Source of the DNA: Littorina saxatilis
Lineage: Eukaryota > Mollusca > Gastropoda > Littorinimorpha > Littorinidae
Direction: 5' to 3'
DNA: 64,000 nt
Assembly: GCF_037325665.1 (NCBI RefSeq)
Contig: NC_090261.1
Span: 597,501-661,500, forward strand
The notes under the pieces were generated by a model. The model searched no databases. It saw only the letters and a program-made list of their open reading frames with translations, and had not been told where the DNA came from. The position numbers and the translations under genes are program-made. Below, piece after piece: positions 12,263-24,705 of this stretch. How positions within the stretch are numbered: position 1 is the stretch's first letter; every line of letters starts with the position of its first letter.

Positions 12263-13141
12263 TAAGGCGAAAATACAATATTTAGTCAAGTAGCTGTCGA
12301 ACTCACAGAATGAAACTGAACGCAACGCAACGCAGCAAGACCGTATACTCGTAGCATCGTCACTCCACCGCCCGTGGCAAAGGCAGTGCACGTGGAATTG
12401 ACAAGAAGAGCGGGGTATTCGTTGCGCTGAGAAGGATAGCACGCTTTTCTGTACCTCTCTTCGTTTTAACTTTCTGAGCGTGTTTTTAATCCAAACATAT
12501 CATATCTATATATTTTTGGAATCAGGAACCGACAAGGAATAAGATGAAAGTGTTTTTAAATTGATTTCGAAAAAAAAAATGTTGATAATAATTTTTATAT
12601 ATTTAATTTTCAGAGCTTGTTTTTAATCCGAATATAACATATTTATATGTTTTTGGAATCAGCAAATGATGGAGAATAAGATAAACGTAAATTTGGATCG
12701 TTTTATAAATTTTTATTTTTTTTTACAATTTTCCGATTTTTAATGACCAAAGTCATTAATTAATTTTTAAGCCACCAAGCTGAAATGCAATACCGAACCC
12801 CGGGCTTCGTCGAAGAGTACTTGACCAAAATTTCAACCAATTTGGTTGAAAAATGAGGGCGTGACAGTGCCGCCTCAACTTTCACGAAAAGCCGGATATG
12901 ACGTCATCAAAGACATTTATCAAAAAAATGAAAAAAACGTTCGGGGATTTCATACCCAGGAACTCTCATGTCAAATTTCATAAAGATCGGTCCAGTAGTT
13001 TAGTCTGAATCGCTCTACACACACACACACACACACACACAGACACACACACACACGCACACACACACGCACATACACCACGACCCTCGTTTCGATTCCC
13101 CCTCGATGTTAAAATATTTAGTCAAAACTTGACTAAATATA
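12263..13141 (+). repeat. 0.88-kb interspersed repeat (main part of split copy)
   Basis: The family starts ACAAGTCGCGTAAGGCGAAA and ends in a short palindrome TTTAGTCAAAACTTGACTAAA, with an internal CA-rich tract before CACCACGACCCTCG. The first 13 bp of this copy are at 8119-8131. No open frame was found, so it is non-autonomous; the class is unknown to me. Confidence 0.85.
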
Positions 13142-13325
13142 AAAAAACCGGATGGGGGGTGGGGGGGGGGGGGGGGTTCCGGGCACCCAGGAACCCCCCC
13201 CTAGGACGGTCCGCCCCTGGGCTTCATGCGGAAAGTGAACCGTCGTCTGCAATCAACGACATGGACCATTCTGGTACTTGTTGATGACAAAAACATGATT
13301 TTAACACAGAATTTAATGTCAGAAT

Positions 13326-13466
13326 AGCTATATAAACGCTATTGTGATTTCATCGTAGCAATAGGGTCCGATATTTAGACTCGAACAAGTATAATGCGAC
13401 TCGTCTTCGACTCGTCAGCATTATACTTGTCTCCTGCTACGCTGAAAACACAATAGCTGGTAATAT
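13326..13466. mobile_element. Hairpin (foldback) element
   Basis: The ends AGCTATATAAACGCTATTGTG and CACAATAGCT form an imperfect inverted repeat with a second inner pair (AAGTATAATGCGACTCGTC and GACTCGTCAGCATTATACTT). Part of this motif recurs near 17155. Confidence 0.5.
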
Positions 13467-13539
13467 TGATAAAAAAAACAAGTCGCGTAAGGCGAAAATG
13501 TCACACGCTTTCCTTCTTTGCCACTACTAAAGCAAACGT

Positions 13540-14500
13540 GTGCAAGATGTAGAGGTTACATGCCGAGTCTCAGTGATTATTAAAAATAATGGTCGAAGTT
13601 GGCGGATCATGAAAAATGCGAGCTTCAGCGAGCTTTTTCATGACCGCGAACTGAGACCATTATTTTTAATAATCACTGAGACGAGGTGTGTAACCTCTTT
13701 ATTCCTCCTTTCTTCAGTTATTCAAAAAAACCAGGAGTTTTTGTGCGAAAGTTTGATCGAATCCGAATCACTCAACCAGTCAACCTGCGCAGGCGATCGA
13801 TTAATGCGCGGTTGTATAGTTCCGTGCAAATCATTCCATTCTGTTAACACTTCTTGTCAGTTTCCCTGTTTTAGACTAAAATCAAGTACACAGATATGCT
13901 GTTATTCTGCTGTGGCGGTAAAGGCAGATATTGTGTGTTCTGTTTATGTTTTAGTATCGTTTAGGATAATGTTCTTTCGTCAAATGGGACTAGCAGACGA
14001 ACTTTTGCACCCGTGTTCCAACGTTAATTACTGTATGAAGTTCAGTTTTCTGGGGAAAATAGTGTATGAAACCGCTTTATGTTGTTTAAATTGATGAGAT
14101 GTGTGCATTTGGTTGCGTGTGATCTGTTTATAAAATGAAATATTGTTGAAAACTGACCGTCGGATTGCAGTCAGTGTTGTCGAAGAAACTGCGTTAAAAG
14201 AAGGGGAACTACTCTTGTCGGCAAGAGTATGAGTTACTTGCCTTGGGAATTTGCTTGTGATGAACGGTGTGTGCACGGCAGATCTAGATTCAGAAAACAA
14301 CCTAACTCATGGATTTTATATGGAGATTCATGTGTTCAGGCCTGTAGTTGTTAATTTAAATGCGGTATGTTTGTATTGTTTGCTCCAGAGATGTATATTT
14401 CGTACGTATAGAGCGTTCGGAACTTTTCAGTCGCAAAAGTAGTACCAAAACAGAACAGCTTCTCAACCCATTGCACTATCGAGGATTCAGGCTGTTGCTG
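13540..14500 (+). mobile_element. About 0.95-kb repeat with terminal hairpin
   Basis: It begins with an inverted repeat (GTCTCAGTGATTATTAAAAA near 13570, complement near 13660) and continues to about 14500. The same family lies in opposite orientation at about 36690-37640. The 184-aa frame at 13540-14094 resembles no protein I know and is not kept in the other copy. Confidence 0.6.
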
Positions 14501-14603
14501 GCTCGTTATTTGTTTGGTTGCTGGGTCATTATCGAACAAGAGGCGAAGCCATCAAGGCTCACGTAAGAAATCGACAAACAGAAACACAAACTCAATCACT
14601 CCG

Positions 14604-14689
<86 letters not shown>

Positions 14690-15700
14690 AAAGAGCATAG
14701 GTGAAACTGTGCAAGAAAGCGAGACACTAGATCTAGATCTGTCTGTCTGCATGTAGCCTACTTACAGGGACACGACTGCCAACTAGTCAGTCTCGGCCCG
14801 CTCAAAATAATAATGACCGAGACTTTCAGTACTTCCTTCGCGTGACGTCTAACCCTCTTACGTCATAATGTGACGTCAATGTAATGTGACGTCTTCAAAT
14901 GTTAGAGTTTCTACCACAGACATACACACGCACGCACGCACATACGCACATACGCACGCACGCACAGACAGACAAAGTTACGATCGCATAGGCTACACTT
15001 ACGTGAGCCAAAAATAACTAGCTCTACAAGTTTACAGAGGTAAAGAAGCAGAGGGGGGAATAATGTATGTTACACGCTTTGGAGCATGTGCAAGAACGGA
15101 TTCAAACTCAAAATCGTCCCTCCAAAAAACCCAAAATGCACACACGACTTTTATTTCTCCTGCTGTTATCGTTTCTTCTCTTTACAAATTCTTCAACGCT
15201 GAGAATACTGAAAACGGCATCCCAGACGACAGTACTGTTTCCATACGCGAATTTAGCTGCCCTTGGAAAGTGGCTCGCTCAGGAGGCCTGTTAGTCTGAA
15301 TCTAGAAGGACAGAGTTATGAACATAGATTTATCCTACATACGTGAGAGAGACACCCGTGAGATAATAATCGTTCAAATCACACGTGTGTATATCATGCA
15401 AATGGGGTTATGTCAAGCAAGTCTGGCAGGGACCTGTTTTTCCACTGCTTATGATGCCAAAGTCACCGAGACAAACGTCATTATAGAAACAAAAATTGCG
15501 CTCGCTAATTACCCTCGATGAATCTTTAGAACTAACACGTCACGCCACACTTTCAGAGTGACGTTTCTTTGCTTTGACGTAATAGATTGCACGAGGCTTT
15601 AGAAGAGATCGAGGTTCCAAAACAAGCGTCTTCAATTTATCTGTCTCGACGGCAGGACATTTTCAGTAAAATACACGCAAGTACAGTATGTAGGATAAAC
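14501..15700. other. Sequence without recognised genes
   Basis: It holds a CA microsatellite at about 14614-14686 and scattered ACGC/ACGT-rich stretches. Short frames at 15063-15299 have no family features. I see nothing else. Confidence 0.5.
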
Positions 15701-15850
15701 AGAATACTACATGGCTTGCTGTGTCGTACCCGCAGATTTACACTCGTTGCTTTTTCAAATAGTGAACAGCTCGCTTTCGCTCGCAGTTCAATATTTTAAA
15801 AAAACAACTCGTGTAAATCTGGTACGACACAGCAAGCCATGTAGTATTCT
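15701..15850. mobile_element. Hairpin element with 29-bp perfect arms
   Basis: AGAATACTACATGGCTTGCT and the following bases are exactly complementary to the end AGCAAGCCATGTAGTATTCT, around a loop of roughly 90 bp. This is a foldback or MITE-like structure. Confidence 0.7.
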
Positions 15851-16119
15851 CTATGACAAAGATCCCGGAAAGAACAAACATTTCGCGGATGCAGACACAG
15901 AAAGACGTCATGAAGATTGCAATGCTTCAAAAGATACGGACTGTGACGATGACTGTGACGTCATTCACATATACCGAGACGTCATTTATAGTTGTTCGGT
16001 GACTTTCGTCAAAAAGTAGATCTCTCCACAATGGCTGCTCCTGTGTTTAGGTTTATCAAGCGTGAGTACGCAAAATGTGTTTGTTCTCTCCTCTGTTGAA
16101 GCTGTGAGACATAATCGCC

Positions 16120-16253
16120 ATTACGAGTTAGTCGTGTGACAGAGAGTTCTCTTGCACACTCGACTGCTGCTGTTTCACTCCGGCTAAAGCCGTCGTGAAA
16201 CATCTACAGTCTCGTGTGCAAGAAAACTCTCTGTCACACGACTAGCTCGTAAT
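16120..16253. mobile_element. Hairpin element with about 40-bp arms
   Basis: ATTACGAGTTAGTCGTGTGA...CTTGCACAC pairs with GTGTGCAAG...TCACACGACTAGCTCGTAAT with a few mismatches. It directly abuts a 0.88-kb repeat. Confidence 0.7.
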
Positions 16254-16254
16254 A

Positions 16255-17092
16255 GCGGGTAATACAACATTTAGTCAAGTAGCTGTCGAACTCACAGAAT
16301 GAAACTGAACGCAATGCCATTTTTCAGCAAGACCGTATACTCGTAGCATCGTCAGTCCACCGCTCATGGCAAAGGCAGTGAAATTGACAAGAAGAGCGGG
16401 GTAGTAGTTGCGCTAAGAAGGATAGCACGCTTTTCTGTACCTCTCTTTGTTTTAACTTTCTGAGCGTGTTTTTAATCCAAACATATCATATCTATATGTT
16501 TTTGGAATCAGGAACCGACAAGGAATAAGATGAAAGTGTTTTTAAATTGATTTCGACAATTTAATTTTGATAATAATTTTGATATATTTAATTTTCAGAG
16601 CTTGTTTTTAATCCAAATATAACATATTTATATGTTTTTGGAATCAGAAAATGATGGAGAATAAGATGAACGTAAATTTGGATCGTTTTATAACTTTTTT
16701 TTTACAATTTTCCGATTTTTAATGACCAAAGTCATTAATTAATTTTTAAGCCACCAAGCTGAAATGCAATACCGAAGTCCGGGCTTCGTCGAAGATTACT
16801 TGACCAAAATTTCAACCAATTTGGTTGAAAAATGAGAGCGTGACAGTGCCGCCTCAACTTTCACGAAAAGCCGGATATGACGTCATAAAAGACATTTATT
16901 AAAAAAATGAAAAAAACGTCTGGGGATTTCATACCCAGGAACTCTCATGTCAAATTTCATAAAGATCGGTCCAGTAGTTTAGTCTGAATCGCTCTACACA
17001 GACACACAGACACACGCACATACACCACGACCCTTGTCTCGATTCCCTCCTCGATGTTAAAACATTTAGTCATAACTTGACTAAATGTAAAA
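16255..17092 (+). repeat. 0.88-kb interspersed repeat, 5' end replaced
   Basis: It matches the family from TACAACATTTAGTCAAGTAG to the terminal palindrome. The usual ACAAGTCGCG start is missing, replaced by the adjoining hairpin. Confidence 0.85.
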
Positions 17093-17330
17093 AGTACCTA
17101 ACCTGGTTAATTACTGGTGTGTTTTCTTTTTATTCAAATGTTAGATCTGTTAACAGCTATTGTGTTTTCAGCGTAGCAATACACCGATTAACAGTTCCCC
17201 GGCCATTTTAGATTCGCACATGCGCAGATCTTTTTCTACGAGCACTTTTCCTTCTTCTTCCTCTTCCGGTTTCCTGTTTTTGAGAAAATGCGCATCCGCA
17301 GATCGTTTTTTTCGAGAGTTGTTTCTTCTT

Positions 17331-18135
17331 TTTACATTTAGTCAAGTTTTGACTAAATGTTTTAACATAGAGGGGGAATCGAGACGAAGGTCGTGGTGTA
17401 TGTGCGTGTGTGTGTGTAGAGCGATTCAGACCAAACTACAGGACCGAACTTTATGAAATTTTACATGAGAGTTCCTCTTAATGATATCCCCGGATATTTT
17501 TTTTATTTTTTTCGATAAATACCTTTGATGACGTCATATCCGGCTTTTTGTAAAAGTTGAGGCGGCACTGTCACACCCTCATTTTTCAATCAAATTGATT
17601 GAAATTTTGGCAAAGCAATTTTCGACAAAGGCCGGACTTCAGTATTGCATTTCAGCTTGGTGGCTTAAACATTAAAAATCTGAAAATTGTAAAAAATATT
17701 TTTTTTATAAAACGATCTAAATTTACGTTCATCTTATTCTTCATCATTTTCTGATTCCAAAAACATATAAATATGTTATATTTGGATTAAAAACAAGCTC
17801 TGAAAATTAAATATATCAAAATTATGATCAAAATTAAATTTTCGAAATCAACTTATTCCTTGTCGGTTCCTGATTCCAAAAACATATAGATATGATATGT
17901 TTGGATTAAAAACACGCTCAGAAAGTTAAAACGAAGAGAGGTACAGAAAAGCGTGCTATCCTTCTCAGCGCAACTACTACCCCGCTCTTCTTGTCAATTT
18001 CACTGCCTTTGCCACGAGCGGTGGACTGACGATGCTACGAGTATACGGTCTTGCTGAAAAATTGCTCTGCGTTCAGTTTCATTCTGTGAGTTCGACAGCT
18101 TGACTAAATGTTGTATTTTCGCCTTACGCGACTTG
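17331..18135 (-). repeat. 0.88-kb interspersed repeat, reverse orientation
   Basis: It runs from TTTACATTTAGTCAAGTTTTG to TTTTCGCCTTACGCGACTTGT, the reverse complement of the family. Confidence 0.85.
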
Positions 18136-18518
18136 TTCCTGTTCCGGTTGATTTGAGAAAGCGTAGATTCAGTCAGCAGAAAGTGCAATTTTGTAGTCTT
18201 CCAGCACTGAAGTTGCTTTTGAGTGTTCGAAGAAAGAGTGTAACGGTTCTAAGGATCACATCGGGCACACAAACACGCGATTTTCCTTTTTTTTCCCCCC
18301 CCTTTGATTTGAACGCGTGCGCAGATCGTTTTTTGGTTTAAGCGTGTTTTATTCAATTTCTCATACACACGTTTCAAACAATAACATTAAGAACGTTAAC
18401 AAGCAGATTGCTTATGGACACGTTCTTGAAATGATAATCAATACACATTCCGATAACAAAACATGGCGAACAAGTGATAATCTTGATAATCTTTCATTAT
18501 ATTTTATACAAATACGAT

Positions 18519-18674
<156 letters not shown>

Positions 18675-19429
18675 AGAATGCCTGGCTGCACAGATAATAT
18701 AATATCAGCCGAAGCGATTATTTAACATAACATAGTCTTGTACAACAGAGAATATTTTCGTGTTCAAAGATATAGTTAAATCAGTATTTCAAAACAAGAG
18801 TGTTTTGCAGTCTAGAACGTGTGTTGGCAGACTATTGAATAAAATGGTTCTATGTTCTTTAAATTTTGGACAGTGTAACAAGAAATGTTCAGAATCTTCC
18901 GGGCATGCTCCACACGTACATTCTAAATTACCAGAGAGGTGTCGGTTAACTAAGTCTTGTTGCAAATCGCTCATGTTTAATCTCAACCTGCTGTGAAATA
19001 CCTGTGCCTGGCGGTTGCCTAAATAATAATACTGTGGAACAACAACATCTCCATCGGTCAAATACCTTTTAAATTCACCAACTGACTGTGTTTGTTGTAT
19101 ATTTTCTGGAAGAATTATTCCACAAAGCTGTCGTTGAAGGAAAAAATGAAGATTTATATAACTCACTTCTGCACAATGGAACCTTACGTTCAAGAGGGCG
19201 TCGTCTGTGGTAAGGATTTACATCGGAAACCAGGACAGGCAGTTTGGAATATAAATATTCTGGGGTTAAACGATTTACAATTTTATAATACAGCAAAAGT
19301 TTATGACGACGTCGCCTCTCTTTCAGGGGCACAAAACCCGATTCGTTATACAGTTTTTGGTGGCTTGTGCCACGTACTGCACCTACAATGATTCGGATTG
19401 CATCGAGATTCAATGTCTCCAACTCGTCT

Positions 19430-19902
19430 TGTTTGTTTGTTTATTTGTTGCTTAACGTCCAGCCGACTACGCAGAGCCATATCAGGACGAGGAAGGGGGG
19501 GATGAAGGGGGCCACTTGTCAAGCGATTCCTGTTTACAAATGCACTAACCCATTACTTGTGTCCCAGCAGGCTTTAGTAAAACTAAATTAATACCTACTG
19601 GAAGATTACCAGTTTCCAGTATGTTAAAATAGGCTTAACCTATCTACTGCTGGACTTACATCAGAACACTAACAGATTAAACTATACATGAATCGCGAGA
19701 CAAGCGGCAAGAGAAGAGATTTTTGGAAAAAATACAGGTGAATGAGCAAGAAGGCAGAAAAAGGAAAAGAATTCATGAAGAAAAAGAGAGCATGACAGGA
19801 AAGAGGAACCAAAAATCTACCTAACAGCAAACTAGAAAGCTCCTGCGGTTCCAAAAACAGGAGGGGCCTTTAATTTCATAACCGCAGTGCCCCACTGCGG
19901 GA
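19430..19902 (-). mobile_element. SINE, 473 bp, with 12-bp target duplication
   Basis: Flanked by TCCAACTCGTCT at 19418-19429 and 19903-19914, inside the LINE's RT region. On the minus strand it starts CCCGCAGTGGGGCACTGCGG and ends with a tail of AAC/AAAC repeats after GGACGTTAAGCAACAAA. No coding capacity. Confidence 0.85.
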
Positions 19903-21536
19903 TCCAACTCGTCTGCCAAACACTGTGTACTGTTATCCCAAATAACGTCCACGTAATCAAACAATGGTAACATAAAGGATTTATATATAACTTCAAGTGA
20001 TTTTCTGTTTAAACGATGCTTGACTAAACCAAAACACGCAATTGACTTTCTACATTTAGCAGTTTGACTTTTTATGTGGGAATCCCATTTACAATTACCT
20101 TGTAGAATGACGCCAAGGTGCTTGTGATTTTCAACATCAACTAAGTGTGCATCTTCGAAATACAATGGTGGAAGTAAAAAATGTTGTTGCCTACAAATGT
20201 CCAACAATTCTGTCTTTTGACAATTAAAAGTGACTTTCCATTTAGAAGCCCATGTGCGAATTTTATCCAAATCAGAATTCAAAATCTCTGCTCGTACATC
20301 ATCGTTATCTAAACTTAAATACATACTCGTATCGTCTGCAAAGAGTTTCAACACTGATTCAAGACCAACACCAATATCGTTAATATAAATGAGAAATAAA
20401 AGAGGTCCTAAGCCAGAACCCTGAGGGACACCAGCAGAAGGGGTAGCATAACTTGATTTGGTTCCTTTCAGTACTACAGCTTGCCTGCGATCGCTCAAGT
20501 AATGTTCAAACCAAACAAGCAAGGGACCTCTTATACCTATCGCCTCAAGCTTGTGGAGCAGACCGCGATGCCAGACTTAATCAAAAGCTTTTGATACATC
20601 AAAAAATATTGCTTGTGACATAATGTTTTTATCAAGTGCAACACAAAAATCATCATATATACTCAATAGTTGATAAACAGTCGAATCACCAGCAATAAAA
20701 CCAGATTGGCAGTGTGTAATCAAATCATAATTTTGCAAATAACCAAACACACGGATTTGTATACATTTTTCGAGCACCTTCCCAATACAACTCAGCAAAG
20801 AGATTGGACGGTAGTTGGAACAAGCACTCCTATCGCCTTTCTTAAAAATGGGCGTAATGTGAGCAGTTTTCCAGACAACTGGAAAAACACCCTCAGACAA
20901 GGATCTGTTAAAGAGAACTGTAAGCGGTGAAACGATAACAGGTAATCCAACTACAAGCAATTTATTATGTATTCCGTCAGGGCCCACGGCCTTGGATAAA
21001 TTTAAATTCCTTACCACTTGAACAACTTCAGCTTCTGTTAATTCAAAAGTCGGTAAAGATGTATTACACCAATTTGCCTCGGGCAGGGGATCGTCTGGAT
21101 TTTCAACTTTAGACTGGCTTTCAAAATAATTATTAAACAAAATCGTTTTTTCACAAATGTTATCAATAATTTTTCCCTTATCCTCTAGCGGTGGAATTTC
21201 GTTACGTGCAACACCTTTTTTCTTCAAAAAGGAATTAACAAGTTGCCACCAATTTTTGCTTCCGAAGTTCTGTTTACAATTTATCCTCTCATCTCTTTTT
21301 CTTTTACGAATTTCATCTGTATACTGATTTCTAGTCAGGCGGAATAATGCCCACTGCTCAGGTGTATTTAAGCGCTTAGCAACTTGATGTATACAATATT
21401 TTGCGTTTCGTAATTGTAAAATATGTTCAGTCATCCATGGGGCATCATCTTCACGTACTGTTATTATCTTAACAGGCATACATGTTTTTGCCACACGGAA
21501 TAAATGTTCAGAAAACAAGGCAGCAGCTTCGTCAAT

Positions 21537-22010
21537 TTGTTTGTTTGTTTATTTGTTGCTTAACGTCCAGCCGACTACGCACAGCCATATCAGGACGAGG
21601 AAGGGGGGGATGAAGGGGGCCACTTGTCAAGCGATTCCTGTTTACAAATGCACTAACCCATTACTTGTGTCCCAGCAGGCTTTAGTAAAACTAAATTAAT
21701 ACCTACTGGAAGATTACCAGTTTCCAGTATGTTAAAATAGGCTTAACCTATCTACTGCTGGACTTACATCAGAACACTAACAGATTAAACTATACATGAA
21801 TCGCGAGACAAGCGGCAAGAGAAGAGATTTTTGGAAAAAATACAGGTGAATGAGCAAGAAGGCAGAAAAAAGAAAAGAATTCATGAAGAAAAAGAGAGCA
21901 TGACAGGAAAGAGGAACCAAAAATCTACCTAACAGCAAACTAGAAAGCTCCTGCGGTTCCAAAAACAGGAGGGGCCTTTAATTTCATAACCGCAGTGCCC
22001 CACTGCGGGA
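21537..22010 (-). mobile_element. SINE, 474 bp, second copy in the same LINE
   Basis: Flanked by AGCTTCGTCAAT at 21525-21536 and 22011-22022. It differs from the copy at 19430 by only a few bases, so both insertions are recent. Confidence 0.85.
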
Positions 22011-22264
22011 AGCTTCGTCAATGGACGCATTTAAAACTGTGTTCAAAAGATCAATTTTTTTTCAATTCAAACAAAAATGTATCAACATCTAACTTGGCAT
22101 AATTATATATAGTCCTTTTGAACTGATTTTTTTTAATCTCTGTGACGTTAATTTTACACATGGCACAGAATGGTCGCTACAAATGGGGGGTAACACTACA
22201 ACTTCACTAATTAAGTTTATACTCGTGGTCAGGACCAGATCAATGCATGAGGATTTAGTTTCTG

Positions 22265-24497
22265 TCTTCTTCTTCTTCTTTTCAATCGCCGATCAACAGA
22301 TGCAGGACACTGCCACTACAGAGGAGCTATGGACAACCTTCAAGGAAAAGCTCCAGAAAGCAGTGAAGACGTCTGTGCCACACAAGATGTCCCGGCCTAA
22401 AGTCAGTCAGCCCTGGGTGACCGCTGACCTGCAAAGTCTGATCAACAGAAAAGACCGAGCCTACCGCAACATGAAGAAACTCGGCTCCGACGACCTCAAA
22501 ACCTACATGAAACAGCTGCGTAGGGAAGTACAGCGGCGGCTGCACCACAGCTACTGGAAATACCTCAACAACATCTTCACAGGTGAAGATGACCCGGAAA
22601 GAGCTGGAAAGAACAAGCGTTTCTGGACGTATATGAAGAACCAGAAATCTACCGGCACCGGTGTTGCACCTCTGAAGAAGGATGGCCAGCTGACGTCCGA
22701 CCCAATAGCACAGGCGGAGGTCCTCAACGCACGTAAGTTCCAGTCAGTGTTTGGCGACGGCGCTGCGTTCAGTGAGGAAGAGTTTGAGGCCAGGACTGGC
22801 GTGCCGGTCTGGGCATCGAGCACTCCTCCCATGGATGAGATCCACATTACAGCGCATGGCGTCCAGAAACTGATGGCAAACTTGAATCCAAACAAGGCGA
22901 CAGGACCTGATGGGATTAGCCCACGGGTTCTCAAAGAACTGGCAAGGGAGCTGGCACCAGGCCTCACCGCCGTCTTCCAGTCATCACTTACCACCGGCTC
23001 AGTTCCAGCTGACTGGAAGGACGCGCACGTCACTCCGATCTTCAAAAAGGGAGAGAAGTACAATCCAGCCAATTACAGGCCGGTGTCTCTCACCTGCGTG
23101 GCGTGCAAGCTCATGGAGCACATCGTGGTGAGCGCCATGCTGCAACATTTTGACAACAACGACGTCCTCGACGATAATCAACACGGCTTTCGTCGAAGTC
23201 GGTCCTGCGAGACTCAGCTCCTAGACTTCACTGAAGAGCTCACGAGCAACCTGGAGGGTGGGAAGCAGACGGACGTGTTGATCATGGATCTGGCGAAAGC
23301 ATTTGATCGCGTCAACCACAGTCTGCTTACCCACAAACTCCGAAACTTCGGTGTCCGAGGAGCTGTACTTGCTTGGATCGAGAACTTTCTCCATCAAAGA
23401 CGTCAGGCCGTGGTGGTGAACGGCAGTCGCTCCTCGTTTGGCAGCGTCCGCTCAGGGGTGCCGCAGGGCTCGGTGCTGACGCTATTCTTAGCGTACATTA
23501 ACGACCTCCCGGAGAGACTGACGGCACTAGCGCGCCTGTTTGCGGATGACACTGCAGTGTACAGGGTGGTGACTAGCGTAACAAGACCTCCATCGCCTAG
23601 CCGAGTGGGAGAAGAACTGGGACATGCAGTTCCACCCTGCAAAGTGCAACACCCTGCCTGTTACGAGGAGCAGACGCCCACTACAGCCCTCTTACCAGCT
23701 CCACAGGCATACGATGGAGACAGTGAAGGCGGTCAAGTACCTGGGTGTGACCATTCAGAGTGACCTGTGCTGGGACGACCATATCAACAACATCGTCAGC
23801 AAGGCAAACAAGACCCTGGGGTTCCTGCGGCGCAATCTGAAGATCTCATCAAGATCCGTGAAAGAGCAGGCGTACAAGGCCTTTGTCAGGCCTATCCTGG
23901 AGTACGCCTCGTCAGTATGGGACCCGCACACCCAGAAGAACATCGACAAGCTGGAGGCCGTCCAGAGACGAGCTGCCCGATTCGTCTGCAACCGCTACCA
24001 CAACACGTCAAGTGTCAGCCGGATGCTGGACTCCCTTGGGTGGCAGTCTCTGGAGGAGCGCAGGAAGCTTGCCCGCCTATCGATGCTCTACAAGATCACG
24101 AACAGCATCGTCCACTGTCCGGGCATCAAGTCGAAGCTGGCCCCCTTACCACCACGCCAGCGAAGAGGCCATTGCCAGCAGTTCGGCCTCATCACCTGCC
24201 GCACTCAGTATCGGAGTGCCGCTTTTCTACCCAGCACAGTGAAGGACTGGAACTCTCTACCAGCAGCTGTCGTCGAGGCCCGCACTGTCGACACCTTTGT
24301 CAGTTTTGTGTCGCGCGCCTCGCACTAAACCAGCAGCCACTGTGACTCATGTCCCCTCCCCCCCATACTCCCCAACCTGTGAATTTTAATGGACTTTTGG
24401 ATGCTGGAAACGCTGCTTTATTGGACTTGCGCAACATCCCATCAAGTGCCGAAATAATCACTACTGTTGATTGTGGGCAGTAATGGAAAGACAAGAC
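22265..24497 (+). mobile_element. 5'-truncated non-LTR retrotransposon with RT domain
   Basis: The RT frame runs to about 23580 and continues in another frame from about 23583 to 24328. Motifs: KATGPDGISP, HVTPIFKKG, NYRPVSLTCVACKLMEHIV, DLAKAFDRVNH, SGVPQGSV and FADDTAV, then YLGVTIQSDLCWDDHI. Two defects: a frameshift near 23583, and loss of about two codons after PQGSVL, where relatives have GP. The 3' end is a GACAA-type tail near 24480. It lies inside the endonuclease of the minus-strand LINE. Confidence 0.88.
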
Positions 24498-24705
24498 AAG
24501 ACACTAGTCCAGATCTTGAGATATAATTAGTGGTCCTCTGCAGCGCAGCCACTGGCCCGTACAGCTTGTTGTGCAGGGACTCCGGCATTGCAATAGCCAG
24601 ATTTCCTCTCTCAGCACCTGGTGGTTCCTGCAGTCTCGTAGGATGTGGGCCGTGTCCTGCTCTGCTTCTCCACAAGAACACATGGGGGAGGGCACAACGT
24701 AATAC
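24498..24705 (-). mobile_element. Third LINE fragment (C-terminal zinc-knuckle end)
   Basis: The frame reads PMCSCGEAEQDTAHILRDC, a Cys/His motif typical of the C-terminus of many LINE proteins, and ends near a TNYISRSGL-type tail. It sits between the plus-strand LINE and the interrupted endonuclease. Confidence 0.6.

Larger units (their letters stand above)
7928..13218. mobile_element. Outer DNA-element remnant with GGGGCGGACC-type ends, containing a nest
   Basis: The left end AAGGGGCGGACCTAG and the right end CTAGGACGGTCCGCCCCT are imperfect inverted repeats, each next to long G/C runs. Inside lies a 0.88-kb interspersed repeat, which is in turn split by a 4.1-kb TIR element. I cannot name the outer family or confirm its target duplication. 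Confidence 0.4.

Noticed and set aside
13540-14094. 184-residue frame as a gene
   Set aside because: It starts within a hairpin repeat, matches no family I know and is not preserved in the second copy of the repeat.
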